Assembly: GCF_013408655.1 (NCBI RefSeq)
Contig: NZ_JACCBP010000001.1
Span: 1,612,001 to 1,676,000, forward strand
Direction of reading: 5' to 3'
Source of the DNA: Pigmentiphaga litoralis
Lineage (GTDB): Bacteria > Pseudomonadota > Gammaproteobacteria > Burkholderiales > Burkholderiaceae_B
DNA: 64,000 bases
The first letter of the stretch is position 1. Each line of letters begins with the position of its first letter. The notes below the pieces were generated by a model. The model did not search any database, was not told where the DNA came from, and saw only the letters and a program-made list of their open reading frames with translations. Both the position numbers and the translations under genes were made by a program. Positions 35,212-45,285 of the stretch are shown here, in pieces.

Positions 35212-35838
35212 TCAATTCTTGGGCGACGAGTTCGTCGGGTAGAACTCGGGGATGGGATTCCGGAAGCTCTGGACGTAGCGGTCCCAGCTGGCGCGGGTGG
35301 TCGCGCCAAGCGTGGGGACTGACGGGCCGGCGTAGCGGCCTTCGGCCTGAAGGGCCAAGGCGCTGCGGCTGACGTCGCCCACGTTGGGTTTGCCGGTGAT
35401 GGCGGGCTGCGGGAGCGGCGCGGGGGCGGCGGCGCGCTGGGCCGGGGTGGACACGGTGGTGACGCCCATGGCGTTCGCGGCGGGCGCGGGCTGGGCGGGC
35501 GCAGGCGCGGCGGCTTGCGGCGCGGCGGGGTTGGGCAGTTGGCGAACGACGGACGGTGCCGCGGACGGTGCCGCCGGTTGCTGGGCGCGTTGCCGCGCGG
35601 CCTGTTCCGCGGCCTGCCGTTGCACGGCCTGTTCCTGCAGCGCGCGTTCGCGGCCGGCAACGGCGTCGGACTGCTGGCGGGCCGCCGCGGCATCCGCTTC
35701 GGGCTGCCCATCGACCTGCATCATGGTCCCGGTGACGGGTACGTTCTGGGCGTGCGCCGCCAGCGGCGCGGCAAACGCGAACATCAGCGGCAGCGCATGC
35801 GCCAGTCGATTCATCAGTGTGCTGCGGGTCAAGGTCAT
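35212..35838 (-). CDS. DUF3613-like exported protein in Tad locus
   Basis: A 208-residue exported protein: the signal peptide ends near AAPLAAHA/QNV, the middle is Ala/Gln/Pro-rich (coiled then disordered), and the C-terminus has TRASWDRYVQSFRNPIPEFYPT, matching the W-x-RYx-SF-x-PIPE ending of DUF3613 proteins often found beside tad genes. Its role in pilus assembly is unknown. ATGs at 35862 and 35814 are alternatives; 35838 has a GGAAA site. Seven bases separate it from tadG. Confidence 0.78.
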   Translation of the reverse strand: MTLTRSTLMNRLAHALPLMFAFAAPLAAHAQNVPVTGTMMQVDGQPEADAAAARQQSDAVAGRERALQEQAVQRQAAEQAARQRAQQPAAPSAAPSVVRQLPNPAAPQAAAPAPAQPAPAANAMGVTTVSTPAQRAAAPAPLPQPAITGKPNVGDVSRSALALQAEGRYAGPSVPTLGATTRASWDRYVQSFRNPIPEFYPTNSSPKN

Positions 35839-35904
35839 GGCCGTATTTCCGTTCGTCATCAAGGCTAGGTAAGGCGTGCGTCAGTCCAGGGTCGGCACGG
35901 GCGG

Positions 35905-36966
35905 CTAAGGGGTGGAAAACCGGTCAAGCAGGGATTGCATCGGCGCTTCGGGCGGCAAGGACCGGTCGGGCGTGGCAGGCGCCGGCGCAGCCACGCGTGG
36001 CATCGCATTCGCCCCATACGCAGCCGCCGCACCACGATCACGGACCACACCCGGCGTCTGCGACATTGACGGGCCGGGCGCCGCCATATCGGGCGCGGGC
36101 GCGACCGGGGCGGCTTGCGCCATCACCGGCGCGGACGCCGCGGCGGGCGCCGGCGCGGTTGCCATCGGCACACTCACCGTTCGCGCCACGGGTGGCGCCG
36201 CCGCCGTCATCGCCACCGCCGGCATCGCCCGCGCCTGCTCGGGCGCGCGCAGGCTCGTTGCCAGGCGGCGCACCGCGGCGCGCGTGTTTACGGGCATCTC
36301 TGCCTTGTCCATCACGGCATCCGCCCTGCCCTCTTCTCCGGCCACCAGCAGATAGAGCGCCAGGTTGCCGACGATCTTCTGATTGGTTGGCGCAAGCTCG
36401 GCAGCCTGCGCGATCGACAATCGTGCCGACGCCATGTCGCCCTGGCGCAGCAAGGCGTAGCCCAGGTCACTGACAATCAGGGCATTGGTCGGATCGCGCC
36501 GGGCCGCCTCACGCAGGGCCGTCACCGCGCCTGCAAAGTCCCCGCGTCCGCCCGCCACCAGCCCCAGGCCTTGCGACGCCGCCGCAGCCACCGACGAATC
36601 CTGCAGCTTGCGATACACGGCTTCGGCCTGCGCCGCCTGCCCGGATTCGCGCAAGCCGTGCGCGCGCAGCAGTTCGACGTCGGGCGCCACGCCGTACTTC
36701 TGCTCGAACGCATCCACATGCGCGAGCGACGCGAAGTACAGTCCCTTGCCCTGCATCTCGCGGATCATCGACAGATACATGCCGCGGTTGTCCGCGACCG
36801 GATCCTGGTTGGCGACCTGCTGGCGCATGACCGCTTCTTCGTTGATCTGCTGCTGGCTCATGCCATAGCCATTCGGCGTCGTGCAGCCGGCGGCAAGCAG
36901 CAGGCCGCCCATCGCGATCAAGGTGGCGACGCCCTTCCGGCAATGCGAGGTGGTGTCGTGTGTCAT
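35905..36966 (-). CDS. tadD: TadD TPR lipoprotein
   Basis: A 353-residue lipoprotein: signal sequence with lipobox LLAAGC near residue 28, then TPR units from about 65 to 235 (ELLRAHGLRESGQAAQAEAVYRKL; AVTALREAARRDPTNALIVSDLGYALLRQGD; ARLSIAQAAELAPTNQKIVGNLALYL). The tail of about 120 residues is Ala/Pro-rich. TadD is the pilotin-like lipoprotein needed for secretin assembly. Its start overlaps the tadC stop by one base. Confidence 0.9.
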   Translation of the reverse strand: MTHDTTSHCRKGVATLIAMGGLLLAAGCTTPNGYGMSQQQINEEAVMRQQVANQDPVADNRGMYLSMIREMQGKGLYFASLAHVDAFEQKYGVAPDVELLRAHGLRESGQAAQAEAVYRKLQDSSVAAAASQGLGLVAGGRGDFAGAVTALREAARRDPTNALIVSDLGYALLRQGDMASARLSIAQAAELAPTNQKIVGNLALYLLVAGEEGRADAVMDKAEMPVNTRAAVRRLATSLRAPEQARAMPAVAMTAAAPPVARTVSVPMATAPAPAAASAPVMAQAAPVAPAPDMAAPGPSMSQTPGVVRDRGAAAAYGANAMPRVAAPAPATPDRSLPPEAPMQSLLDRFSTP

Positions 36967-37946
36967 CAGGTTCCCAATCGAGCCAGGCCGCGGAACACGG
37001 CCAGGAAGCCCGCGCCCGCCGTCACGATGATCAGCGCAGGCAACAAGGTCAGCACCATCACGCCGGTCATCTTGACCGTCAGCTTGCCGACCCGTTCTTT
37101 GAGCAGCATGCGGCGCTGCTCGCGCACCCGCTCGCTGAATTGTTTGAGCGGTTCCTGCACCGCGCCGCCATGCTTGTCCACCTGCACGATCAGCCGCGCC
37201 ACGGCGCCCAGGTCGTCGTTGTCGAAGCCGGTCGCCAGACGCTGCAGCGACTGTTCGCGCCCCAGCCCGCGGGCGTGCTGGTTGATGGCAATTTCAAGTT
37301 CGCCCGCCAGCACGGGGATCACGCGGCCGAACTCGGTCACGATCACATGCAGGCTCTGGTCGATCGACAGGCCCACCCCTTGCAGCAAGCGCAGCAGGTC
37401 GATCAGCAGCGGCAGTTCGTCGGCGGCGCGTTTCACGCGGGCGCTCGCCACTTTCTGCAGCACCCACTTGGGCAGCATGTAGCCGATGCCGAAGCCGATG
37501 AACAGGCCAAAGGCAACCACCTGGAAGGAGTGCGACCCCTTCAGGTACAGCCAGATGACCAGCGGCAAACCCAGGCCGAGCACCGCGCGTGCAAAGATGA
37601 ATTGCGACCGCGCGCGCACCAGGTCCTTGAAGCCGCAGCGGTCGACCAGCAGCCGGTCTTCAGCCGCCAGCAGTTGCGCGCCGATCCGGCCTTCGCCCCA
37701 CTTGCGGCCCAGCTCGGCCGTGCTGTCGAACATGGCGCGCATCCGGTCGCGCGAGCCTGGCGCCGCGGCACGGGCCATGGCGTCGGCCAGTTCGGGTTGT
37801 TCCCGCGCGGTGATCGCGGAATTGACGGTGCGCTGGCTGCGCGTCTGGCGCGACGAACGCGACAGCAGCGACAGGCCGGCCAGCAGCAAGGCGGCGGCAA
37901 GGGCGACCAAGGCGGCCGCGGTCAGGAGTTGGGGGGTCATCGTCAT
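36966..37946 (-). CDS. tadC: TadC inner-membrane platform protein
   Basis: A 326-residue type II secretion F-domain protein with an N-terminal membrane segment, two central ones (about 110-160) and a C-terminal one. The T2SF core is ADELPLLIDLLRLLQGVGLSIDQSLHVIVTEFG, and the C-terminus reads RMLLKERVGKLTVKMTGVMVLTLLPALIIVTAGAGF. It forms the platform with TadB. ATGA overlaps with the tadB stop. Confidence 0.93.
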   Translation of the reverse strand: MTMTPQLLTAAALVALAAALLLAGLSLLSRSSRQTRSQRTVNSAITAREQPELADAMARAAAPGSRDRMRAMFDSTAELGRKWGEGRIGAQLLAAEDRLLVDRCGFKDLVRARSQFIFARAVLGLGLPLVIWLYLKGSHSFQVVAFGLFIGFGIGYMLPKWVLQKVASARVKRAADELPLLIDLLRLLQGVGLSIDQSLHVIVTEFGRVIPVLAGELEIAINQHARGLGREQSLQRLATGFDNDDLGAVARLIVQVDKHGGAVQEPLKQFSERVREQRRMLLKERVGKLTVKMTGVMVLTLLPALIIVTAGAGFLAVFRGLARLGT

Positions 37947-38890
37947 ACCGACTTCGCCATGCGATACAGCCAGAAGGAACCGGCAACCTGCAGGAACACC
38001 GCACCAAGCAGCATCTTCTTGCCCGACGCGTCATCCCACATGCCCATGAACATGGCATTGTTGAAAATGACAATGAACCCGGCCACGAAGATCGGCAGCA
38101 GCGCCAGGATCCAGGCCGACAGGCGCACCTCGGCCGACAAGGCATGCAGTTCTTCACGCGCCTGTTGCAGGTCGCGCATGAAGCCCGCCATCCGTTCAAG
38201 CACCATGTCGCTGCGTCCACCAAAACGCAGCGCGACACCGATCACGGCCGCCACCAGTTCCAGCTCGCGAAAGCGATACAGGCGGGCCACATAGAACAGG
38301 GATGCATCCAGTTCCATGCCCGCGCGGTTCAACTGATTGGCGCGCTCCAGCACATCGAACAAGGGGCGATCCACGCCAGGCACCGCCGTATGGAACGCCG
38401 AGCCCAGGCTGTTGCCGATCGTGATCAGGCGCACCAGGCCATCGATCAGCCCGGGCAGCTGCCGCACCATGACGGCGTTGCGTTTGCTGGCTGCGTACCA
38501 CAGGCGGAAATAGGTGCCAACGACAACCAATCCGGCCATGATGACCGCGGCCAGCACACCGCTGAACAGCAGCGCCACCAGCGGCAGGATCACCATCAAT
38601 CCGATCATGGGGGCGTAGAACCGGGTGTCCCCGGTCATGCCCGCGCGCAGCAGCAGGTTGTCCCAGTGTCCGCCTATGCCCGACACACGCATGGGCGCGC
38701 GCCCTGGGCTGACCTCGGGCGCAGGCGCGGCCACGGCCGCCACCGACGCCACCGACCGGCCCAGTTGCTGTTCGACGAACGCACTCGCGGCATTGCGACG
38801 CGTGCGCGCCGACGACGACTGCCACAGCCACAGCGCCGCCGCGATCAGCAGCAGCGCCATGCAGAGAATGCCCAGGACCGCGACGCTCAT
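37943..38890 (-). CDS. tadB: TadB inner-membrane platform protein
   Basis: A 315-residue F-domain protein paired with TadC. An N-terminal anchor and a variable Ala/Pro linker precede the T2SF core (VMVRQLPGLIDGLVRLITIGNSLGSAFHTAVPGV; FRELELVAAVIGVALRFGGRSDMVLERMAGFMRDLQQAREEL), and two C-terminal membrane segments follow. The start codon overlaps the last base of tadA. A longer open frame to 39262 is a shadow of tadA and was rejected. Confidence 0.92.
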   Translation of the reverse strand: MSVAVLGILCMALLLIAAALWLWQSSSARTRRNAASAFVEQQLGRSVASVAAVAAPAPEVSPGRAPMRVSGIGGHWDNLLLRAGMTGDTRFYAPMIGLMVILPLVALLFSGVLAAVIMAGLVVVGTYFRLWYAASKRNAVMVRQLPGLIDGLVRLITIGNSLGSAFHTAVPGVDRPLFDVLERANQLNRAGMELDASLFYVARLYRFRELELVAAVIGVALRFGGRSDMVLERMAGFMRDLQQAREELHALSAEVRLSAWILALLPIFVAGFIVIFNNAMFMGMWDDASGKKMLLGAVFLQVAGSFWLYRMAKSV

Positions 38891-40251
38891 CAGCGGCCCC
38901 GCGACCAGAAGCCGCCGTTGCCACCGGCAGCAGGCGGCGGCGCATCGGGCGTCGGCATCCGCAACTGGTCGCGATACTTGGCCAGCTTCGGCGTGTGCGG
39001 ATGGATGCCGAGCGAAATCCAGCGATCCTTCTCTTCCCCATCGGGTGCGATGAAGCTTTCGTAGCGGAACAATTCCTGGGTCGCGATGACGTTGTCGCCC
39101 ATCCCGGTCACCTCGGAAATCGAGGTGATGCGCCGGCGGCCATTCGACAGCCGGCCAATCTGCACCACGAAGTCGAGCGCACTGGCGATCTGCCGGCGCA
39201 GGCTGTCTTCGCTCCCCTGGAAGCCGGCAAAGCCGGCCAGCATTTCGATCCGGTACAGGCATTCACGGGGCGAGTTGGCGTGGATGGTCGCCATCGACCC
39301 TTCGTGACCCGTGTTCATCGCCTGCAGCATGTCCATCACTTCGGGGCCGCGAACTTCGCCCACCACCACGCGGTCAGGCCGCATCCGCAAGCTGTTGCGG
39401 ATCAGGTCGCGAATGGTGACCGCGCCGGCGCCTTCAAAGCCGCCCTGACGCGATTCCAGCCGCACCACGTGCGGATGGTTCAACGACAGTTCAGCGGTGT
39501 CTTCCACCGTCACGACCCGTTCGGTTTCGGGCACGAAAAACGCCAGTGCATTCAGCAGCGACGTCTTACCCGAGCTGGTGCCGCCTGACACCAGGATGTT
39601 GCAGCGCTCGCGCACCGCGACGCTCAACAGGCGGTGGATCTCTTCGTTGAATGTGCCAAGGGTCAGCAGGTCGGCCGGCTTGAGCGGATCCTTGCGAAAT
39701 TTCCGGATCGAGACCATCGGGCCATCGACGGCCAGGGGCTCGATCACCACGTTCAGGCGGCCGCCATCAGGCAGGCGCGCGTCGACCATCGGGCTTGATT
39801 CATCAAGCCGCCGGCCCAGCGGCGCAAGAATGCGGCGCACGATACGCAGCAGATGATTGTTGTCGCTGAAGCGCAGGCTTTCCTTGGCCAGGATGCCGCG
39901 GCGGGACACGAACACATTGTCGTAGCCGTTGATCAGCACGTCTTCGACCGCGGCATCGGCCAGCAGGTCTTCCAGGGGGCCCAGGCCCGCCAGTTCCTTG
40001 GTCAACGCGGCGGACACCTGACGCAGTTCGCTTTCGTTGATCGGCACCCGGCGCAGGCGCACGAAGCTGTCCACTTCCAGGTCGACAAACTGCTGGATGG
40101 CCGCGCGGGACCACCGGCCAAATTCCGCGCCCAGTTCTTCGATGCGGCTCAGAAGGTGCTCGTGCGCAGCCGCCTTCACGTCGTGGAAGCGCTGCGTATT
40201 GACGAAGGCCACGCCATCATCGGCAAATTCGATAGAAGCCGTCATGTCCAT
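38890..40251 (-). CDS. tadA: TadA/CpaF secretion ATPase
   Basis: A 453-residue VirB11/GspE-family ATPase that powers Flp pilus assembly. The N-terminal domain has [28 protein letters not shown] and [14 protein letters not shown]. Walker A is [16 protein letters not shown], the Asp box is [11 protein letters not shown], Walker B is [15 protein letters not shown], and the His box is [21 protein letters not shown] precedes the ATG. Confidence 0.96.
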   Translation of the reverse strand: MDMTASIEFADDGVAFVNTQRFHDVKAAAHEHLLSRIEELGAEFGRWSRAAIQQFVDLEVDSFVRLRRVPINESELRQVSAALTKELAGLGPLEDLLADAAVEDVLINGYDNVFVSRRGILAKESLRFSDNNHLLRIVRRILAPLGRRLDESSPMVDARLPDGGRLNVVIEPLAVDGPMVSIRKFRKDPLKPADLLTLGTFNEEIHRLLSVAVRERCNILVSGGTSSGKTSLLNALAFFVPETERVVTVEDTAELSLNHPHVVRLESRQGGFEGAGAVTIRDLIRNSLRMRPDRVVVGEVRGPEVMDMLQAMNTGHEGSMATIHANSPRECLYRIEMLAGFAGFQGSEDSLRRQIASALDFVVQIGRLSNGRRRITSISEVTGMGDNVIATQELFRYESFIAPDGEEKDRWISLGIHPHTPKLAKYRDQLRMPTPDAPPPAAGGNGGFWSRGR

Positions 40252-40306
40252 GATTCCTGTTCTATCCCAGTGAACTCAAACGCCCGGTGCATGTGCAGAT
40301 GCATGG

Positions 40307-41599
40307 CTAGGCCAGATGCTTCTGCACGCCGGGCAACCAGCGCGACAACCACTTGTTCGTGCCTGCCTTTTCGGTCCGTTCCGACAAGGCATCGGCCAGG
40401 TTCTGCACCGCGCGCACATAGGGGTCGCGATCGGACACCTCGTGCAGCAGGCGGCCCTGGTTGGTGCTGCTCATCAAAGCCAGGGTGCGATCCGGCAAGG
40501 CCGCCAGCAGCTCGACACCAAAACGCTCGGAAATCTGATCGGACGTCATGCCGTACCGTTCGTCGTAGCGATTGACCACCAGGCGCAGACGCGATCGGTC
40601 CACATCGCGGCTATCCAGATCGCGCAGGATGTCGGCCAGCGACACCAGCGATCCCACGCCCTGATCGGTCACCAGCCAGGTCTGGTCGGCCGCGCGCACC
40701 AGGCTCGCGACAAATTCGGGATTGGTGAAGCCGCCAAGATCGGCCAGCAACACGCCAAAGTGTTCGCGCAACTTTTCGAGCAGGCCCAGCGAGTCCGCAT
40801 GGGACACCGTGCGCATTTCGCTCAGGTCCCTTGGCAGCGGGATCACGGTCACGCCGCTTGCGCTGCGCGACAGCGCCGTGTTGACCAGCGTCTCGTCGAA
40901 GCGGCGCAGGTTGCGCACGGCCTCGGCAAAGTGGAAGGTGCCCGATACGTTCAGGTAGAGCTGCCCATCGGCGATCGGCCAGCCCAGGTCGAGCAGCGCG
41001 GCCTTTTGCGAGCCGGTGGCGGCAGGCGCCTTGCGGCCCGCTTCCGGCGCGGCCGGCGGCGCGCTCATCTGCATGTGAACCAGGGTGGACAGATGCGCCC
41101 CCAAGGTGCTTGCCCCCACCCCGGCGCGCACGCCCAGGATGACGATCAGTTGCCCGCGGCCGGGCCGGCGCGAACGGCCGCCGCCATTGGACTGCAGCAC
41201 CCGCCGCACGACGTCCTGGACTTCGTTCTCGTTGGCGAGGTCGATGAAGTCCCGGACACCGGCACGCAGCGCGGCAATCGCGCCTTCGGGCCGGGTGATC
41301 GATCCGACCGCGACCACTGGCAGCGTCGGCGCGACGCGTGCAAGCTGGCGAGCCAGCTCGGTGGCCTGCGCCATCTTGCCGGGTTGCGATTCATCGATCC
41401 CGAAATCCAGGAACACCATCTGCGGAATGAGTTCAGCCAGCCTGACCGACAGGCGATCCGATGCCGCGTCTTCCTGCACCATCATCCCGTCATCGGCCAA
41501 TGCAGCGGCCAGGTGTTGGGCGGCGGTGTTGTCTGTCGTGAAGAACAGGAAACGGCGGGCATCGTGCAAACTGGCTAACTCCTTGGTTCGCGCGTTCAT
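40307..41599 (-). CDS. tadZ: TadZ/CpaE ATPase-like localisation factor
   Basis: A 430-residue protein. An N-terminal receiver-like domain (about 1-125, LIPQMVFLDFGIDESQPG) precedes a ParA/MinD-type domain with deviant Walker A (VRAGVGASTLGAHL, signature Lys replaced) and LLADLGGFTNPEFVASLVRAADQTWLVTDQ. TadZ places the Tad machine at a cell pole. An AGGAGC site lies upstream, and tadA follows 55 bases on. Confidence 0.92.
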   Translation of the reverse strand: MNARTKELASLHDARRFLFFTTDNTAAQHLAAALADDGMMVQEDAASDRLSVRLAELIPQMVFLDFGIDESQPGKMAQATELARQLARVAPTLPVVAVGSITRPEGAIAALRAGVRDFIDLANENEVQDVVRRVLQSNGGGRSRRPGRGQLIVILGVRAGVGASTLGAHLSTLVHMQMSAPPAAPEAGRKAPAATGSQKAALLDLGWPIADGQLYLNVSGTFHFAEAVRNLRRFDETLVNTALSRSASGVTVIPLPRDLSEMRTVSHADSLGLLEKLREHFGVLLADLGGFTNPEFVASLVRAADQTWLVTDQGVGSLVSLADILRDLDSRDVDRSRLRLVVNRYDERYGMTSDQISERFGVELLAALPDRTLALMSSTNQGRLLHEVSDRDPYVRAVQNLADALSERTEKAGTNKWLSRWLPGVQKHLA

Positions 41600-41628
41600 A
41601 ACTCTTGCTCCTGGGCGACCTCGTAGCC

Positions 41629-42924
41629 CTATTTGGAAAAGCCCGGCAGCTCGTCGCCGCTGGCAATCCCCAACACATAACTGCCCCAGGCATTGGCCGG
41701 GGTATCGCGCTTGTCCTGCGACGCGCCCGGCAGGGGTAGCGCCACACCTTTCATGATCGGCCGCACCAGGCGCGGCGTGACCACGATCAGCAGCTCTTTT
41801 TCGCGCTGCTGATAGTTCATGCTTCTGAAGAAGGCGCCAATGATCGGCAGGTCGCCAAGCAGGGGCATCTTCGACAGGTTCGACGACGTCGTCCGCGAGA
41901 CCAGCCCGCCGATCACGTAGCTTTCGCCGTCGCCCAATTCCACCGTCGTATCGGCGCGCCGCGTGATGATCGCGGGGATCTGCGTGCCGTTGATGTTGAC
42001 GCCGTTCGTGTAGTCCAGATCGCTGGCTTCGGGCGCCACCTTCAGCGCGATGCGATCCTTGGACAGCACGGTGGGCGTGACCGTCAGGCCGATACCGAAG
42101 GGCTTGTAGACCACGGTCGTGGTGCCCAGGCCACCTGCCTGGGGCACCGGCAGTTCGCCGCCCGCCAGGAACTTGGCGCTCTGCCCCGACAAGGCGACCA
42201 GTGTCGGTTCGGCCAGCACCCGCGCCAGCCCATTCGATTCGAGCAGACGCAGATTGGTATCGAGCAGGAAGTTGCCGCGCGTCAGTCCCAAGGCCAGGTC
42301 GAACATGGCGCCGGTGGGCGCGATCTGGCTGGCCAGCCCGAAGTTGAAGGAACCGCGCGTGTTGCTGGCCGAGAAGTTGAAGCCGGCTTCCTTCAAGGTC
42401 TGTTTGTTGAATTCGACAACTTTCACCTCGACCTGGACCACGCCGCCCGCTTCGACCAACGAGTTGTCGAAGACCTGCTGCGCGCCCACGGCGTTGTCGG
42501 CTGCCGCCGCCGCGCGGCGATGCGCCAGCAGGGAATCGGCACGGCCACTCATCACGGCCGTGTCGCCGTAGATCTGGGTCTTGACGCCTTCATCGGGCAG
42601 CAAGGTGGCCAGATCGCCCGTCACGCGGACCAGATAGATCTGCGGGGCTTCCACGCCGCGCAGCCACACCGACACCATGGTCGTGCCAGGCTTCTTGCCC
42701 ACCACCGCCACACTGCCGCGGCGCGTTTCCGTGGCCTTTTCCAGCACGACATCCGCCACTTCCGGATCGACCACGGCCACGCGTTCGAGCGCGCCCGGAA
42801 TCGACAGCTGATACTGATCGCGCACCGCGACCGACACCTGCCGCGGGCCGTCATCGGCCGCACCGGCGGGCACGATGAAACACAGGGCAAGCGCTGCCGC
42901 GAGCGGCCATTTGCGGAGATCCAT
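41629..42924 (-). CDS. cpaC: RcpA/CpaC Flp pilus secretin
   Basis: A 431-residue outer-membrane secretin. The signal peptide is MDLRKWPLAAALALCFIVPAGA. The N-domain has VAVRDQYQLSIPGALERVAVVDPEVADV, a BON-like region lies about residues 95-150, and the secretin domain contains VQVEVKVVEFNKQTLKEAGFNF, LAEPTLVALSGQSAKFLAGGELPVP and LSKMPLLGDLPIIGAFFRSMNYQQREKELLIVVTPRLV. Starts at 42945 (ATG) and 42960 (GTG) are alternatives; 42924 gives a clean signal peptide with AGGA upstream. Confidence 0.93.
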   Translation of the reverse strand: MDLRKWPLAAALALCFIVPAGAADDGPRQVSVAVRDQYQLSIPGALERVAVVDPEVADVVLEKATETRRGSVAVVGKKPGTTMVSVWLRGVEAPQIYLVRVTGDLATLLPDEGVKTQIYGDTAVMSGRADSLLAHRRAAAAADNAVGAQQVFDNSLVEAGGVVQVEVKVVEFNKQTLKEAGFNFSASNTRGSFNFGLASQIAPTGAMFDLALGLTRGNFLLDTNLRLLESNGLARVLAEPTLVALSGQSAKFLAGGELPVPQAGGLGTTTVVYKPFGIGLTVTPTVLSKDRIALKVAPEASDLDYTNGVNINGTQIPAIITRRADTTVELGDGESYVIGGLVSRTTSSNLSKMPLLGDLPIIGAFFRSMNYQQREKELLIVVTPRLVRPIMKGVALPLPGASQDKRDTPANAWGSYVLGIASGDELPGFSK

Positions 42925-42960
42925 CCTGGAAGGTCCTGTCGTCATTGAAGCTCTGCCCAC

Positions 42961-43938
42961 TTAAAAACCGACCGTTTCGCGCTGCGTGCCGCGCACCACT
43001 TCCACCGTGTTCGGCTGGACACGCGGCAACGTCGGCGTCGCCACCGGCCGCGGCGCGGCCGGACGCGGGGCCACCACCTGCGACACCGCGCGCGGCGGTG
43101 GCGCGGTGCGGCCCTCACCGGCCAGGCCGCTCAGCTCGTTGCCGGCATAGGCCAGGTTGTCGGCGTTCTTGAGCGCCTCGCGCTGCTCCGGCGTCAGGGT
43201 CCCCTTGGCCGCCAGGACCGTCGGCACATCGGGGAACAAGGCCACATCAGGCACGGTGGGATCGGTGGGGTGACGCAGCGCCAGTTGCAGACGCCCGTTC
43301 TGGGTCGCCAGCAACAGGCGGTTCACGTCCGCCGTGGGCACGGCCAGCACCGCCGTGCGCGGTACGACGGGACCATTGTTGCGCAGCGTTTCTTCAGAAG
43401 CCGGCGGGCCATCGACCGAGTCCTGGCCATAGGTCAGCACGCGCAGCCTGGACAGCAGCAGGCGCGACTGGGTCTTGCTGATGTCCTGCGATTGTTTGAG
43501 CGTGAAGAACACATCGACCATGTCGCCCGGCGTGACACGATTGCCGCTGCCGACCACTTCGTCCACCGACACCGCCACCGCGCGCTCGCCTTCCTTGAGT
43601 TGCAGCGTCAGGCCTTTGGCCAGCGTCGCGTCGACCACGGGCGTGCCCGGACCGATGTCGATCCTGGGAATCTTGCCGGTCAGGGCACCCACTGTCGTGA
43701 AGCTGCCGGCGGGGTTGATGGGCAGCGGCACGACCTTCAGCGAGGCCGGGTCGATGACCGTGCCGGCGGGCAGCAGCTTGTCGGCCACGACCACCTGGAA
43801 CTGGGTCGGCGACACGGGATTGCTGGCCTGCGTCGGCGGCGGGGCGTCCGGGGTCTGGACGAGCATCAGGGCATAGACGCCCAGCAGCAGGGCCACCAGG
43901 ACCAGCAGCGCCGCAACGATCTTGGTCACATTGTTCAT
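42961..43938 (-). CDS. cpaB: RcpC/CpaB Flp pilus assembly protein
   Basis: A 325-residue protein with an N-terminal membrane anchor (VTKIVAALLVLVALLLGVYALMLV) and a SAF-type periplasmic domain (VVVADKLLPAGTVIDPASLKVVPLPI; VPLK-type segment GERAVAVSVDEVVGSGNRVTPGDMVDVFFTL). The C-terminal Pro/Arg-rich tail is likely disordered. CpaB supports secretin function in the Tad system. It precedes cpaC directly in the operon. Confidence 0.92.
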   Translation of the reverse strand: MNNVTKIVAALLVLVALLLGVYALMLVQTPDAPPPTQASNPVSPTQFQVVVADKLLPAGTVIDPASLKVVPLPINPAGSFTTVGALTGKIPRIDIGPGTPVVDATLAKGLTLQLKEGERAVAVSVDEVVGSGNRVTPGDMVDVFFTLKQSQDISKTQSRLLLSRLRVLTYGQDSVDGPPASEETLRNNGPVVPRTAVLAVPTADVNRLLLATQNGRLQLALRHPTDPTVPDVALFPDVPTVLAAKGTLTPEQREALKNADNLAYAGNELSGLAGEGRTAPPPRAVSQVVAPRPAAPRPVATPTLPRVQPNTVEVVRGTQRETVGF

Positions 43939-43980
43939 CGACTCAGGGCCTTATAGGTCAGCATGGCTAAGGAAAACGAT

Positions 43981-44514
43981 TCAGCTCGCGGTCGCGCCGA
44001 TCTGCACGGTGCCGCGGGACGTCAGGTTGAGGGGAATCCAGTTGCTGCCCGGCCCGAAGATCGTTTCGAGCCATGCGCCCAGCGGGACCAGTTCAGGAAT
44101 CAGCGGGTAGTTGCGATAGTTGGCGTAGGTGACTTCGACCGTGCCGCACGTCAGCACCGAGCTGTAGGTGCACGGCTGGATCGATGGCGCACAGACCACC
44201 GGCCCCTGGCCGAGCGTTTCGCGGAACTGGTTCAGCCAGGCCATGGACGCATTGGCCGCGGAACAGCCCATCGCGCTGGCGGTGGTGGTCTGCGACGGCG
44301 CGATGGACGCCTGCAGCATGGCGCGCGCGCCTTCCTGCGCGGCGCGCGACAGGGTCTGCTGCACGACCAGCAAGGCGCCGTAGCTGGCGATGCCAAAGAA
44401 GATCAACAGGAACAGCAGGCACACGAGCGAGAACTCGAGCGCGGCGACCCCGCGTTGGCGGCGCGGGCGTGCGGCGCGGTTACGTCGGGCGGCAATCAGG
44501 AAATGGGCGCGCAT
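43981..44514 (-). CDS. tadE: TadE-family pseudopilin
   Basis: A 177-residue protein: a basic N-terminus, then the TadE prepilin segment QRGVAALEFSLVCLLFLLIFFGIASYGALLVVQQTLSRAAQEGARA. The leader is processed by the TadV/CpaA peptidase at the G/V-A region before the conserved Glu. The C-terminal part has four Cys and forms the minor pseudopilin head. Two bases separate it from the preceding TadE-like gene. Confidence 0.9.
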   Translation of the reverse strand: MRAHFLIAARRNRAARPRRQRGVAALEFSLVCLLFLLIFFGIASYGALLVVQQTLSRAAQEGARAMLQASIAPSQTTTASAMGCSAANASMAWLNQFRETLGQGPVVCAPSIQPCTYSSVLTCGTVEVTYANYRNYPLIPELVPLGAWLETIFGPGSNWIPLNLTSRGTVQIGATAS

Positions 44515-44516
44515 GA

Positions 44517-45140
44517 TCAGGCTCCCGTGCCCATGCGTTGCAGCAAGGCCGGGTCTAGCGTGACGGTGGCCACACCCTGCAGGTTGCTGGGCACGACGAG
44601 GCCCAGGCCGAGTACGGTCGGGACCAGCGGATTGGCGCGGTAGTTGTAGGCCACGGTCAGGGTGGCCTGGCATTGATCGCTTGCTTCGTAGCCGCAGAAG
44701 ACACGGGCGCTGGGCACGCCGCCGGTGAAGCGGGCAACGCACATCGAAGCGCCCGCGGTTCCGTCCGCGTTGGCGCAGCGGCCGTTGACGACGGCCTGGC
44801 ATGTGGGCGCGGCGCCGGCGTTCTGTAGCCAGCTGACGCGATCGGCGGCAACCTGGCAGGCTAGCTTCAAGCGTTCATTCAGTTGGGACATCATGACTGA
44901 TGGCGTGCTCGGCGCGGTCACCAGGCGATAGCGCAATGTCGCACGCGCGCCATCTTCGGCTGCGAGCGTCAGCGATTGTTGGGCGGTAAAAATCAGGCCG
45001 AACGTCAACACGCCGTAGAACAGCAAAAAGAAGATCGGGAAAACAATGGCGAATTCGATCGCATAAACCCCGGACTGACGTCCTGGTGCATAGTCGACAC
45101 GGCGGCCACTGCCAGGCCTGGTGCTGCCGGTACCACGCAT
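44517..45140 (-). CDS. tadF: TadE/TadF-family pseudopilin
   Basis: A 207-residue TadE-like protein with QSGVYAIEFAIVFPIFFLLFYGVLTFGLIFTAQQSLTLAAEDGARATLR as prepilin-like hydrophobic helix and a Cys-containing periplasmic head (CQVAADRV, CQAVVNGRCAN, CVARFTG, CGYEASDQC). TadE and TadF are minor pseudopilins; which name suits which gene here is uncertain. Start chosen at the ATG preceded by an AGGGGAAACAGG stretch; a 45203 start is less likely. Confidence 0.87.
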   Translation of the reverse strand: MRGTGSTRPGSGRRVDYAPGRQSGVYAIEFAIVFPIFFLLFYGVLTFGLIFTAQQSLTLAAEDGARATLRYRLVTAPSTPSVMMSQLNERLKLACQVAADRVSWLQNAGAAPTCQAVVNGRCANADGTAGASMCVARFTGGVPSARVFCGYEASDQCQATLTVAYNYRANPLVPTVLGLGLVVPSNLQGVATVTLDPALLQRMGTGA

Positions 45141-45285
45141 CCTGTTTCCCCTGCGTAACCCAAAAATTCTGCCTCTTGCGAGGGACTTGAAACGGCACTG
45201 CATACCTACTGCAATCAGTCAGGCGGCAACTTTCTCCTTACGCCGACGCACCTTGCGCCGAGGGCTCTGCCATGGAATCAAGGAC